A stretch of DNA of 64,000 bases, from NCBI GenBank assembly GCA_964369385.1, contig CAYJEY010000005.1, positions 1 to 64,000 of the forward strand, written 5' to 3'. The DNA is from CALVGQ01 sp964369385 (lineage in GTDB: Bacteria; Bacillota_I; Bacilli_A; Erysipelotrichales; Erysipelotrichaceae). The position numbers were made by a program, and so were the translations under genes. Below are positions 1 through 8,007 of this stretch, piece by piece. The stretch's first letter is position 1. Each line of letters opens with the position of its first letter. The notes under the pieces are model-generated. The model saw only the letters and a list, made by a program, of their open reading frames with translations, had not been told where the DNA came from and did not search any database.

Positions 1-116
1 TATTTTGATAAGTGTGTAGTGATCGAAGAAGTTAATGTTGTTTTACCATGGTCAACGTGTCCAATAGTACCAATGTTAACGTGGGCTTTCGATCTGTCAA
101 ATTTAGCTTTTGCCAT
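1..116 (-). CDS. tuf: Elongation factor Tu, N-terminal part (runs off the window)
   Basis: This is the first 38 codons of EF-Tu, the GTPase that delivers aminoacyl-tRNA to the ribosome. Translation of the minus strand gives a typical EF-Tu start followed by the P-loop GHVDHGKTT. The ATG is at 114-116 and a Shine-Dalgarno (AGGAGG-like) lies just upstream at about 121-130. The gene follows fusA by 83 bp in the str operon order rpsL-rpsG-fusA-tuf. The rest lies outside the window. Identity is certain. Confidence 0.97.
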   Translation of the reverse strand, partial: MAKAKFDRSKAHVNIGTIGHVDHGKTTLTSSITTHLSK

Positions 117-199
117 TGCAAATTCCTCCTGTTTTTTTAATTTAATTTACTAAACCATATATATTTTAAGATAAATAAGCGAATAAATCAAGATTATTC

Positions 200-2275
200 T
201 TATTCTTCGCTTGATTTCTTAGCAACTTTTTCTGCAATGCTCTTAGGAACTTCAGAATAATGGTCCATTTGCATTACATAGTTACCACGACCTTGTGTAA
301 ATGAACGAAGGTCAGTAGAGTATCCAAACATTTCTGAAAGAGGTACAAATGCTCTTACAGTAATTGCATTATGTTTCTCTTCTTGCTCGCGGATTTGTCC
401 ACGACGTTTAGTGATATCTCCCATTACAGAACCTAGGTAATCAGTTGGTGCTGTTACTTCAACACTCATAATTGGCTCAAGTAATACAGCTTTACATTTT
501 TTACCAGCTTCTTTTAATGCCATACTTGCAGCGATTTTAAACGCCATCTCAGATGAATCGACATCATGGTAAGAACCATCGAAGATTGTTGCTTTAATAT
601 CAACAACTGGGTATCCGAATTGAAGACCGTTGTTTAATGCAGCAAATAATCCATCATGAGCTGGTTTGATGTATTCACGAGGTACTGTTCCCCCAACAAC
701 TGCATCAACCCATTCGAAACCTTTACCTTCTTCATTTGGTTCAAATCTGATCCAAACGTGTCCGTATTGACCACGTCCACCTGACTGACGTACGAATTTA
801 CCTTCACACTCAGCAGCTTGACGAATAGTTTCACGGTAAGCAACTTGTGGAGCACCAACGTTACACTCAACTTTGAATTCACGACGCATACGGTCAACGA
901 TGATATCTAAGTGAAGCTCACCCATACCAGCGATGATAGTTTGTCCTGTTTCTTCATCAGTGTAAGTTCTGAATGTTGGATCCTCTTCAGCAAGTTTTCC
1001 TAAAGCGATACCCATTTTGTCAGAGTCTGCTTTTGTTTTAGGCTCAACTGACATTTGGATTACTGGCTCAGGGAAGTTCATTGATTCAAGGATAATTGGG
1101 TTTTTCTCATCACATAGAGTATCCCCAGTTGTTGTTACTTTAAGACCTACAGCAGCAGCGATATCTCCTGAATATACTTCAGTGATTTCTTTACGGCTGT
1201 TCGCATGCATTTGCACGATACGTCCAAAACGCTCACGAGTGTCTTTAGTAGCATTTAATACATAACTTCCTGAAGTACATACACCTGAGTATACACGGAA
1301 GTAAGTTAAACGACCTACAAATGGGTCAGTCATTACTTTAAACGCTAATGCTGAGAATGGTTCTTTGTCATCTGCATGACGTTCAGCTTCAGTTCCATCT
1401 TCTAATGTTCCTTTGATTGCAGGAATATCAAGTGGAGAAGGTAAGTAATCAATTACTGCATTAAGCATTAATTGAACCCCTTTGTTTTTGTATGCTGATC
1501 CACATAATACTGGGAAGAATTCAGATGTACAAACACCTTTACGGATAGCAGCTTTCAATTCTTCAATTGTTGGCTCTTCTCCTTCAAGTGCTTTCATCAT
1601 TAGTTCTTCATCGTAATCTGCAGCTTTTTCAATTAAGTTAGCACGTAACATTAATGCTTCATCCATGAACTCAGCAGGTACATCAGTTACTTCGATGTCT
1701 GTTCCTAAGTCATTTTTGAAGTTATGGCATTTCATTTCCACAAGGTCAATGATTGCTCTAAATGTGTTTTCTGCTCCGATTGGTAATTGGATAGGTGCAG
1801 CTTTTGCTCCTAAACGATCTCCGATAGAGTTTACTGACATCATGAAGTCAGCTCCTGTTGCATCCATTTTATTACAGAAAACAACACGAGGTACACAATA
1901 TGTAGTCGCTTGACGCCATACTGTTTCAGTTTGAGGTTCTACCCCAGCTTTAGCATCTAACACTGCTACTGCACCATCAAGTACACGTAGAGAACGTTCT
2001 ACTTCAACTGTGAAGTCAACGTGCCCTGGAGTATCGATGATGTTGATGCGGTGTTCTGCCCAGTGAGCTGTAGTTGCCGCAGAAGTGATTGTGATACCAC
2101 GCTCTTGCTCTTGCGCCATCCAGTCCATTTGAGAAGCTCCATCATGAGTTTCCCCGATTTTATGAGTTACTCCAGTATAGTAAAGGATACGCTCAGTTGT
2201 TGTTGTTTTACCAGCATCAATGTGTGCCATGATTCCGATATTTCTAGTTTTAGCTAATGAATATTCGCGTGTCAT
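200..2275 (-). CDS. fusA: Elongation factor G
   Basis: EF-G is the ribosomal translocase GTPase and also acts in ribosome recycling with RRF. The 691-residue protein has normal family length. The P-loop AHIDAGKT is at residues 17-24, DTPGH at 81-85 and NKMD at 135-138. The C-terminal domain IV/V sequence is intact. It sits 17 bp after rpsG and before tuf, in the canonical str operon. It is probably transcribed from the promoter upstream of rpsL. Nothing is truncated or unusual. Confidence 0.98.
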   Translation of the reverse strand: MTREYSLAKTRNIGIMAHIDAGKTTTTERILYYTGVTHKIGETHDGASQMDWMAQEQERGITITSAATTAHWAEHRINIIDTPGHVDFTVEVERSLRVLDGAVAVLDAKAGVEPQTETVWRQATTYCVPRVVFCNKMDATGADFMMSVNSIGDRLGAKAAPIQLPIGAENTFRAIIDLVEMKCHNFKNDLGTDIEVTDVPAEFMDEALMLRANLIEKAADYDEELMMKALEGEEPTIEELKAAIRKGVCTSEFFPVLCGSAYKNKGVQLMLNAVIDYLPSPLDIPAIKGTLEDGTEAERHADDKEPFSALAFKVMTDPFVGRLTYFRVYSGVCTSGSYVLNATKDTRERFGRIVQMHANSRKEITEVYSGDIAAAVGLKVTTTGDTLCDEKNPIILESMNFPEPVIQMSVEPKTKADSDKMGIALGKLAEEDPTFRTYTDEETGQTIIAGMGELHLDIIVDRMRREFKVECNVGAPQVAYRETIRQAAECEGKFVRQSGGRGQYGHVWIRFEPNEEGKGFEWVDAVVGGTVPREYIKPAHDGLFAALNNGLQFGYPVVDIKATIFDGSYHDVDSSEMAFKIAASMALKEAGKKCKAVLLEPIMSVEVTAPTDYLGSVMGDITKRRGQIREQEEKHNAITVRAFVPLSEMFGYSTDLRSFTQGRGNYVMQMDHYSEVPKSIAEKVAKKSSEE

Positions 2276-2292
2276 AGTTATTTATCCCTCTC

Positions 2293-2763
2293 TTACCAGC
2301 GGTAATGTGCAAACGCTTTATTAGCTTCTGCCATTCTATGAGTATCATCTTTCTTCTTCACTGAAGCTCCGCTTCCGTTAGCAGCATCGATAATTTCAGC
2401 AGCTAAGCGTTGCTCCATTGTTTTTTCGTGACGTAAACGGCTATAGTTTACTAACCAACGAAGACCTAATGTTAATCTTCTTTCAGCAGAAACCTCAACC
2501 GGTACTTGATAGTTTGCTCCACCTACACGACGAACTTTTAGTTCTAGTAGTGGCATAATGTTTTCTAAAGCTTGTTCGAACACTTCCATTGGATTGCGTT
2601 CTGTTTTTGCTTCGATAATATCGAAAGCGTTGTATAGAATTGTTTGTGCAACTCCACGTTTTCCATCTAACATGATCTTATTGATTAAGCGAGTAACCAA
2701 TTTAGAGTTGTAGATTGGATCTTGCAATACATCTCTTTTTGCAATATAACCTTTTCTTGGCAT
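2293..2763 (-). CDS. rpsG: 30S ribosomal protein S7
   Basis: S7 is a 16S rRNA-binding protein that nucleates assembly of the 30S head. The 156-residue length is standard. The protein begins MPRKGYIAKRDVLQDPIY, carries the LEVRRVGGANYQVPVEV-type core in slightly changed form (LKVRRVGGANYQVPVEV) and ends in HYRW. It lies 22 bp after rpsL and 17 bp before fusA in the same operon. Confidence 0.98.
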   Translation of the reverse strand: MPRKGYIAKRDVLQDPIYNSKLVTRLINKIMLDGKRGVAQTILYNAFDIIEAKTERNPMEVFEQALENIMPLLELKVRRVGGANYQVPVEVSAERRLTLGLRWLVNYSRLRHEKTMEQRLAAEIIDAANGSGASVKKKDDTHRMAEANKAFAHYRW

Positions 2764-2785
2764 TGTCTATTTCCTCCTAAATTAC

Positions 2786-3202
2786 TTACTTAGCCTTTGG
2801 CCTTTTCGCTCCGTATAGTGAGCGTGATTGTCTACGGTCATTAACCCCAGCGCAGTCAAGTGTTCCACGAACGATGTGGTAACGTACCCCTGGTAAATCT
2901 TTAACACGTCCTCCACGGATAAGAACAACACTATGTTCTTGTAAGTTGTGCCCGATACCTGGGATGTATGCTGTTACTTCCATGTTGTTGCTTAGACGTA
3001 CACGAGCATATTTACGTAACGCTGAGTTTGGTTTTTTTGGTGTCATTGTTCCAACACGAGTACAAACACCTCTTTTTTGTGGTGATGAAATCTCTGTGTT
3101 TTTACGGTGTAAAGAGTTGTACCCTCTGTTTAAAGCTGGTGATTTTGATTTCCATACTTTATTTGTACGCCCTTTACGAACTAATTGGTTAATTGTTGGC
3201 AT
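2786..3202 (-). CDS. rpsL: 30S ribosomal protein S12
   Basis: S12 lines the decoding centre of the 30S subunit. The 138-residue protein has the conserved TMTPKKPNSALRKYARV segment, with the lysine in which streptomycin-resistance substitutions usually arise still wild type. The second such site, VKDLPGVRYH, is also intact. First gene of the str operon; a Shine-Dalgarno (AAAGGAG) precedes the ATG at 3200-3202. Confidence 0.98.
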   Translation of the reverse strand: MPTINQLVRKGRTNKVWKSKSPALNRGYNSLHRKNTEISSPQKRGVCTRVGTMTPKKPNSALRKYARVRLSNNMEVTAYIPGIGHNLQEHSVVLIRGGRVKDLPGVRYHIVRGTLDCAGVNDRRQSRSLYGAKRPKAK

Positions 3203-3315
3203 TCTATTCTCCTTTCAACAAGTCTTATTTTATGCACACATTTCCTGGTGTGTCATACTATAGCTTAATAATAAGTTCCCCTCGCAGGAAACCACAATAG
3301 TCGCTAAGCATAGAT

Positions 3316-3344
3316 ATAATACTACACATCGGTACTAAAGTCAA
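3316..3344 (-). promoter_or_regulatory. Sigma-A promoter of the str operon
   Basis: Read on the minus strand, TTGACT (3339-3344) and TATTAT (3316-3321) are separated by exactly 17 bp. They lie about 115 bp upstream of the rpsL start, leaving a leader of roughly 100 nt. The 3203-3510 gap otherwise shows only AT-rich sequence and the start of the next, divergent gene; I see no further gene in it. Confidence 0.8.
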
Positions 3345-3510
3345 ATATTTTTTTCATTTATATGACTACTTATTCTCAATTTTTTTATTTCACTTATTAT
3401 ATAACATTTTTTTTATTTTTTTCTTCCACACACACTATCGTATTTAACTTTATTAATTTCTAAATCCATAATTATGTTATGATTTTAATATATAAAGGAG
3501 CAAATAATTT

Positions 3511-4674
3511 ATGAAAAAGATTATATTGTTATTTATCTTGCTATTAAGCGCATGTAGCACACAAGAATCTATTGTTGAGGATACCCCTACACCACTTCCT
3601 AGTTCAACACCAGAAGAAACTGAAACAGTACCTGATCAACTTGAAGTACCACCAGAGACTTTACTTGGTTATTGGTATATAGAAGGAGATAATGACTTCC
3701 TTCACATTTATCAAGATGAAGGACAATTTCGTATCGATTACCTTAACTCTAATCATCTTGCTTGGTTGAGTTTTTATCATTTTGATGCGACTTATCTTGA
3801 AGGAGGAGATATTTCAATTTCAGCTAGTAGCTATAGTAGCCATGTATACAACTTTGATTTCATATTAAAATTTTCTGTTCAAGGAAATCAAGATGAATCT
3901 ACTCCCATTTTTCACTATGGCGGAAAAACTTTCGAAGAAATGCTATACATTCGTGAAAACTTAGAGCCAATGGGAAATTCAAAAACATTATTCCTCGAAA
4001 AGTATATCGGTTTTTGGTATTCCCCGATTTCTTATGATTACTTTGAAATTCACCAAGTTGATGATTTCTATTACAGTTATTCTAATTATTACCTTATTCA
4101 GGATGATGAGACATCACGGATTTTGGACATTTCAGTAACAGATTCTAGTATCACGCTCACTTTAGTCTCTAGCTACGATACATCAATTTCATATGAAACC
4201 TACCTTTCTACGCAAAGTACCTTATTAACTGATTCCAATACATACTATTATGGCGGAAAAACTTATGATCAATTTAAAGAGACTCGAAGCAACAGTCACA
4301 TTGTTCTTGATGATTCCTTAGGAAAATTAGTTTTAGAGCTTGTCGGGTTTTGGAAAACTGAACCGAGTGAAGACTCTACGCAAATATTACAACATCGATT
4401 TTACTATGATGCGTTTGGACAACTTTTCATTTTAAGTGAAAGCAGTGATAGTCCACATTCTACTTTAGGCATTATTGAAAGCATTAGCCAAATAGAAGAA
4501 GGAAAATATGACGTAAGTATCTTCTATCCAGTTAGCTTATCCCAGGAAGAACACACATTTGAGACTACTTTTACTTTAGAAAATAGCTCACAACTTACGA
4601 TTCGTCCATCACTATTCTCAAGCATGGATACTGAATACTCTGATGGTCTCTCCTACACTAAATATTCTAATTAG
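3511..4674 (+). CDS. Repeat-containing surface lipoprotein (paralogue of the next gene)
   Basis: Function unknown. The protein has a lipoprotein signal (MKK, hydrophobic stretch, LLSAC with Cys15 as the lipidated residue), then a Pro/Thr/Glu-rich linker (about residues 16-50) and three tandem modules of about 100-120 residues. Each module opens with a G-[YF]-W motif (LLGYWYIEG, YIGFWYSPI, LVGFWKTEP). The first two close with YGGKT[FY] followed by a charged helix; the third close is degenerate (SDGLSYTKY). The predicted fold is beta-rich and extracytoplasmic. AAAGGAG lies 8-9 bp before the ATG. The neighbour 80 bp downstream has the same architecture, so the pair arose by duplication. I recognise no named domain. 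Confidence 0.85.
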   Translation: MKKIILLFILLLSACSTQESIVEDTPTPLPSSTPEETETVPDQLEVPPETLLGYWYIEGDNDFLHIYQDEGQFRIDYLNSNHLAWLSFYHFDATYLEGGDISISASSYSSHVYNFDFILKFSVQGNQDESTPIFHYGGKTFEEMLYIRENLEPMGNSKTLFLEKYIGFWYSPISYDYFEIHQVDDFYYSYSNYYLIQDDETSRILDISVTDSSITLTLVSSYDTSISYETYLSTQSTLLTDSNTYYYGGKTYDQFKETRSNSHIVLDDSLGKLVLELVGFWKTEPSEDSTQILQHRFYYDAFGQLFILSESSDSPHSTLGIIESISQIEEGKYDVSIFYPVSLSQEEHTFETTFTLENSSQLTIRPSLFSSMDTEYSDGLSYTKYSN

Positions 4675-4754
4675 CAATATTATTTATATTTCTAACTAAA
4701 TTTTCACTAGCGAATTTCACAAATATCTAATAATTATAGGGAGGCGAAAAACAC

Positions 4755-6191
4755 ATGAAAAAACGGATATTATTCTTTATCGTATTCTTGTTTTTAATCA
4801 CTGCATGTACTACAAAGGATAACGAGATTACTGATTCGATGACTTCACAACAAAACTATGCGGAAGAACTGAAGGGATATTGGTATAATCCAAGTAATGA
4901 TAGTTATGTTTATATTGAGAACTTCAATTCTCAAAAGCTCAAGTTTGTACAATCATTTGACTACTTTGAAGATATATCATATCTTGAATTTGAGCTAAGC
5001 TATCTAGATTCTTCAGAAGCATATCAACTCATCTTATCAGATTTACATCCACCACTAATTCTCAGTAAAAAAACTGAGTCACATTACGCAGAAAACATCT
5101 ACTACTATGCCGGAGAAACTGAAAGTTCGTTTCTTGATTTCAAGGACGCTCGTTTGAACTCTCAATTTGTCTTGCAACAAGATTGGTTTACAGGTTTTTG
5201 GTTTAGCCGTTACTCCACTAACTATTGGCATATTGAAATCATTGATGAACATCTTACCATTTCAAATAATAATCAAGATATTCTTGATGTCGATATCCAC
5301 AAAGACATAGATGGAAATTTCTTCTTCACAATGGACTCAACCGATTATGCATTAATACGCAATGATTCAATGGACTACAGTGAACTAGTCGACGTCCCTA
5401 ACAATAGAACCCACAACTTATATTATGGTGGGGATAGTTACGAAGAAATGTTGACAACTCGCTTTTCGCCTCCAAAAACACTCACCCCCACTGAGATTGA
5501 CATCGCCAAAGAACTTGAAGGATTTTATTACCTAAAAGATTTTAGTTCTTATGTATCACTAACCTTAAATGAAAACTATCTTGAGTTAAATCGCCATACT
5601 CCCAATGGAGATCACAACAAATATCAATTTTATTCAATTGAAGAGAATTACGATGATGCTTATACACTAAGGGCTATTGATGAAGATGGAGTTGCTTACT
5701 ATGAGGACATACACAAATGGGATAACGGAATCTCCATTTACACCTCCCCGCTTTATCTCTATGGAGGAAATAGTTATGAAGAAATGCTAGATAGCTACAA
5801 CTCACAACTCGTTGTGTTAAATGAAACAGAGATAATTGATCGCCTTCTGGGTGCATGGTGGTATCATGATGCCGGTTATATTGAGTATTTTTCACTCAAT
5901 GAACAAGGACAACTCTTCGTGATGAGCAATTTATTTGAATCTTGCTCAGTAATTAGTGGTTTAGTAAAAAACATAGAAATAATTGACGAAGACACCGTGC
6001 GTCTAACTATCGAATATAATACTATTTATGAATACATTGAAATCTCCGTAGATGTCTCAATTATCGATGACACCCACATTGAACTTAACCAAGCAATTTA
6101 TGAGATTTTTATTGGTGGTGAAATTGACCGTGATGTACCTACTCCACTTCCACTTACTTTAGATAATGAAACTTGGGATTTTTCACAATAA
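4755..6191 (+). CDS. Repeat-containing surface lipoprotein, four modules
   Basis: Paralogue of the preceding gene and probably co-transcribed with it. The lipobox is LITAC, giving Cys19 as the lipid anchor. Four modules start with G-[YFA]-[WY] motifs (LKGYWYNPS, FTGFWFSRY, LEGFYYLKD, LLGAWWYHD). They close with YAGET, YGGDSYEEM, YGGNSYEEM and a degenerate IGGEI. The modules are acidic and rich in Tyr, Trp and Ser, as expected for an exposed beta-sheet protein. GGGAGG precedes the ATG. Function unknown; ligand binding or envelope sensing are only guesses. A hairpin terminator follows. Confidence 0.85.
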   Translation: MKKRILFFIVFLFLITACTTKDNEITDSMTSQQNYAEELKGYWYNPSNDSYVYIENFNSQKLKFVQSFDYFEDISYLEFELSYLDSSEAYQLILSDLHPPLILSKKTESHYAENIYYYAGETESSFLDFKDARLNSQFVLQQDWFTGFWFSRYSTNYWHIEIIDEHLTISNNNQDILDVDIHKDIDGNFFFTMDSTDYALIRNDSMDYSELVDVPNNRTHNLYYGGDSYEEMLTTRFSPPKTLTPTEIDIAKELEGFYYLKDFSSYVSLTLNENYLELNRHTPNGDHNKYQFYSIEENYDDAYTLRAIDEDGVAYYEDIHKWDNGISIYTSPLYLYGGNSYEEMLDSYNSQLVVLNETEIIDRLLGAWWYHDAGYIEYFSLNEQGQLFVMSNLFESCSVISGLVKNIEIIDEDTVRLTIEYNTIYEYIEISVDVSIIDDTHIELNQAIYEIFIGGEIDRDVPTPLPLTLDNETWDFSQ

Positions 6192-6201
6192 TACGAATTA
6201 A

Positions 6202-6226
6202 GGGCCTGCAAAATATGCAGCCCCTT
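6202..6226. terminator. Terminator between convergent genes
   Basis: GGG(C)CTGCA pairs with TGCAGCCC around an AAATA loop, with one bulged C. A T-rich tract (TTCTTTT) follows on the plus strand. It lies between the lipoprotein gene and the minus-strand dipeptidase gene and probably ends the lipoprotein transcript; it may also serve the opposite strand. Confidence 0.7.
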
Positions 6227-6229
6227 CTT

Positions 6230-7573
6230 TTATAATGCCAATAAATTTTGAATTGCTTTAGCGTAGATTTCTACTTGAAGAAGGAACTCTTCAATATCTA
6301 ATACTTCATCTACATCATGAATATGATTATCAGTTCCCGGGAATGCCCCACCAAAGGCAATGCAATTATTTATGCCTTTCGCGTAAGTTCCGCCACCCAT
6401 TGTTTCTGGTTGGATTGAAAAATCATTCGTAACTTCTTGAAAAGCCTGAACTAAACTACGAACTAAATCACTGTCTTTTTCATAGAAAAGAGGTTCAGTA
6501 GTTCCTTTAATCTTTATTTGACCTAACTCATTGTTTAAACTTTGCTTCAATTGTTCAACCACAGGAGAGGAATTCATTGTCACAGGGAAACGGATATCAA
6601 TAGTTCCTATTGCTACATCATTCTCTAATTTGATCATCCCATTGCAAAATGTCAGTCTTCCATATTCATCTTTAAAATCAACATTAGCTAACTCACCATA
6701 GTAACCAGTTCCAATTTTTTCATTGTAGTAATCTACTAAATCATCATGGTATCCAGCTTCTTGTAGACCTTTCATGAAATAAGAAATTGCATTTTTACCA
6801 TACTCTGGTGTAGAAGCGTGTGCAGCTATCCCCATCACAACAACTTGTACTGTACAGTCTTGTTCAACCTTCGCTTGAATATTATTTTTTTGCATATAGT
6901 TTAAAAAAGCATCTACATCAAAGCTATCTAACGCAAACTCCGCACTAACCTTCGCACATACTGCATTTGCTACGATTCCACCTTCTAATTTCAACATCTT
7001 AGTTTTTGCACTAAATGTAGCTCCTACAGCTCCCTTTTCTCCAAATACACCAGGGAACATCGCATCTGGTGTAAAACCATAGTCCATGTGTCCCTCTTTT
7101 TCAACATAGTATTTTAAGCAAGAAGAACCACTCTCTTCATCACATCCCATAATTAGTCGAACACGTTTATCAAATACTTGCCCTGACTCTTTCAAAATAC
7201 GTAAAGCATAAGCAGCTGCAATAAGTGGTCCCTTATCATCACTTACTCCTCTTCCATACATTTTTCCATTGCGAATCGATAACTCTAATGGTGGATGCAT
7301 CCACCCAGCCCCTGTTGGTACAATATCTAAATGCCCTAAAATTCCAATAAGCTTTTCACCACTCCCGATTTCTCCATACCCTGCATAATAATCAAGATTT
7401 GTAGTTTTTAGTCCACATTTTTCAACTATCTCTAATGCAGCATCTAAACATCTTGCATTTGCCTCTCCAAATGGTGCGTTGTCTTGTTTTGGAGCTTTGA
7501 TTGATTCGAACGATACAAGCTTAGCTAAATCTGCAATCATTTCATCTTTATATTTCAATATTTGTTCTTTCAT
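6230..7573 (-). CDS. pepV: PepV-like M20 family dipeptidase
   Basis: Zinc-dependent cytoplasmic dipeptidase of peptidase family M20 (PepV/Xaa-His dipeptidase type), which hydrolyses dipeptides during peptide use. In the 447-residue form the metal-site motifs are GHLDIVP (His81, Asp83), GRGVSDDKGP (Asp near 112) and GCDEESGSS (catalytic and metal Glu near 146-147). I start it at 7573 because AAGGAG lies 9 bp before that ATG; an in-frame ATG at 7597 would put this Shine-Dalgarno inside the gene. Convergent with the lipoprotein gene, divergent from the DUF3795 gene. Confidence 0.9.
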   Translation of the reverse strand: MKEQILKYKDEMIADLAKLVSFESIKAPKQDNAPFGEANARCLDAALEIVEKCGLKTTNLDYYAGYGEIGSGEKLIGILGHLDIVPTGAGWMHPPLELSIRNGKMYGRGVSDDKGPLIAAAYALRILKESGQVFDKRVRLIMGCDEESGSSCLKYYVEKEGHMDYGFTPDAMFPGVFGEKGAVGATFSAKTKMLKLEGGIVANAVCAKVSAEFALDSFDVDAFLNYMQKNNIQAKVEQDCTVQVVVMGIAAHASTPEYGKNAISYFMKGLQEAGYHDDLVDYYNEKIGTGYYGELANVDFKDEYGRLTFCNGMIKLENDVAIGTIDIRFPVTMNSSPVVEQLKQSLNNELGQIKIKGTTEPLFYEKDSDLVRSLVQAFQEVTNDFSIQPETMGGGTYAKGINNCIAFGGAFPGTDNHIHDVDEVLDIEEFLLQVEIYAKAIQNLLAL

Positions 7574-7681
7574 AGTCGTTATCTCCTTTTCATCCATATT
7601 CTACTCTATTTATTTCAACAAATACATACAAAAAGAGATATTTCAAGATATAATGAACGAAGAAGAGGAGAAGTGTTAAAT

Positions 7682-7957
7682 ATGAGCAAAAAATTTGTCA
7701 TTGGCATGTGTGGTATTCACTGTCATGAATGTAAAAACTATAAAATAAACGCAAATTGCCAAGGTTGCCACACTGAAAAGGAGTTACTAGAAGACTGCCC
7801 AACTCGTGTCTGTTGTGCTGAAAAAAACATCAAGTACTGTAGTCGATGCAACACCTTTCCTTGCGCTGACCAGCAGGAATTCTACAGAGTTAATCAACAG
7901 CGAAAAAAAGGATATGACACGATGGTTAAAGATCGTATTACCCCATTCTTAAAATAG
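7682..7957 (+). CDS. DUF3795 family cysteine-rich protein
   Basis: A 91-residue protein with ten cysteines in the pattern of the DUF3795 family (MCGIHCHECKNY, CQGC, CCAEKNIKYC, CNTFPC). The clustered Cys pairs suggest a metal or Fe-S binding fold, but I know of no established function. The start at 7682 is preceded by GAGGAG 11-12 bp upstream. A TATAAT at 7649-7654 could be the -10 box, though no good -35 accompanies it. A longer in-frame reading exists upstream but overlaps the divergent pepV start and lacks a ribosome site. Confidence 0.8.
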   Translation: MSKKFVIGMCGIHCHECKNYKINANCQGCHTEKELLEDCPTRVCCAEKNIKYCSRCNTFPCADQQEFYRVNQQRKKGYDTMVKDRITPFLK

Positions 7958-7959
7958 CA

Positions 7960-8000
7960 AAAAGTCAGTAATTACACATTAAGAGTAACTACTGACTTTT
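7960..8000. terminator. Bidirectional terminator
   Basis: AAAAGTCAGTA (7960-7970) is complementary to TACTGACTTTT (7990-8000). The arms supply a U tract in either direction, and the hairpin sits between the convergent DUF3795 and giant surface-protein genes. Confidence 0.85.
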
Positions 8001-8007
8001 AATTTAA

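Noticed and set aside
7574..7681. Extended N-termini of pepV and of the DUF3795 gene
   Set aside because: Both longer readings run through the shared divergent promoter region and lack ribosome sites, while the shorter starts have good Shine-Dalgarno sequences.
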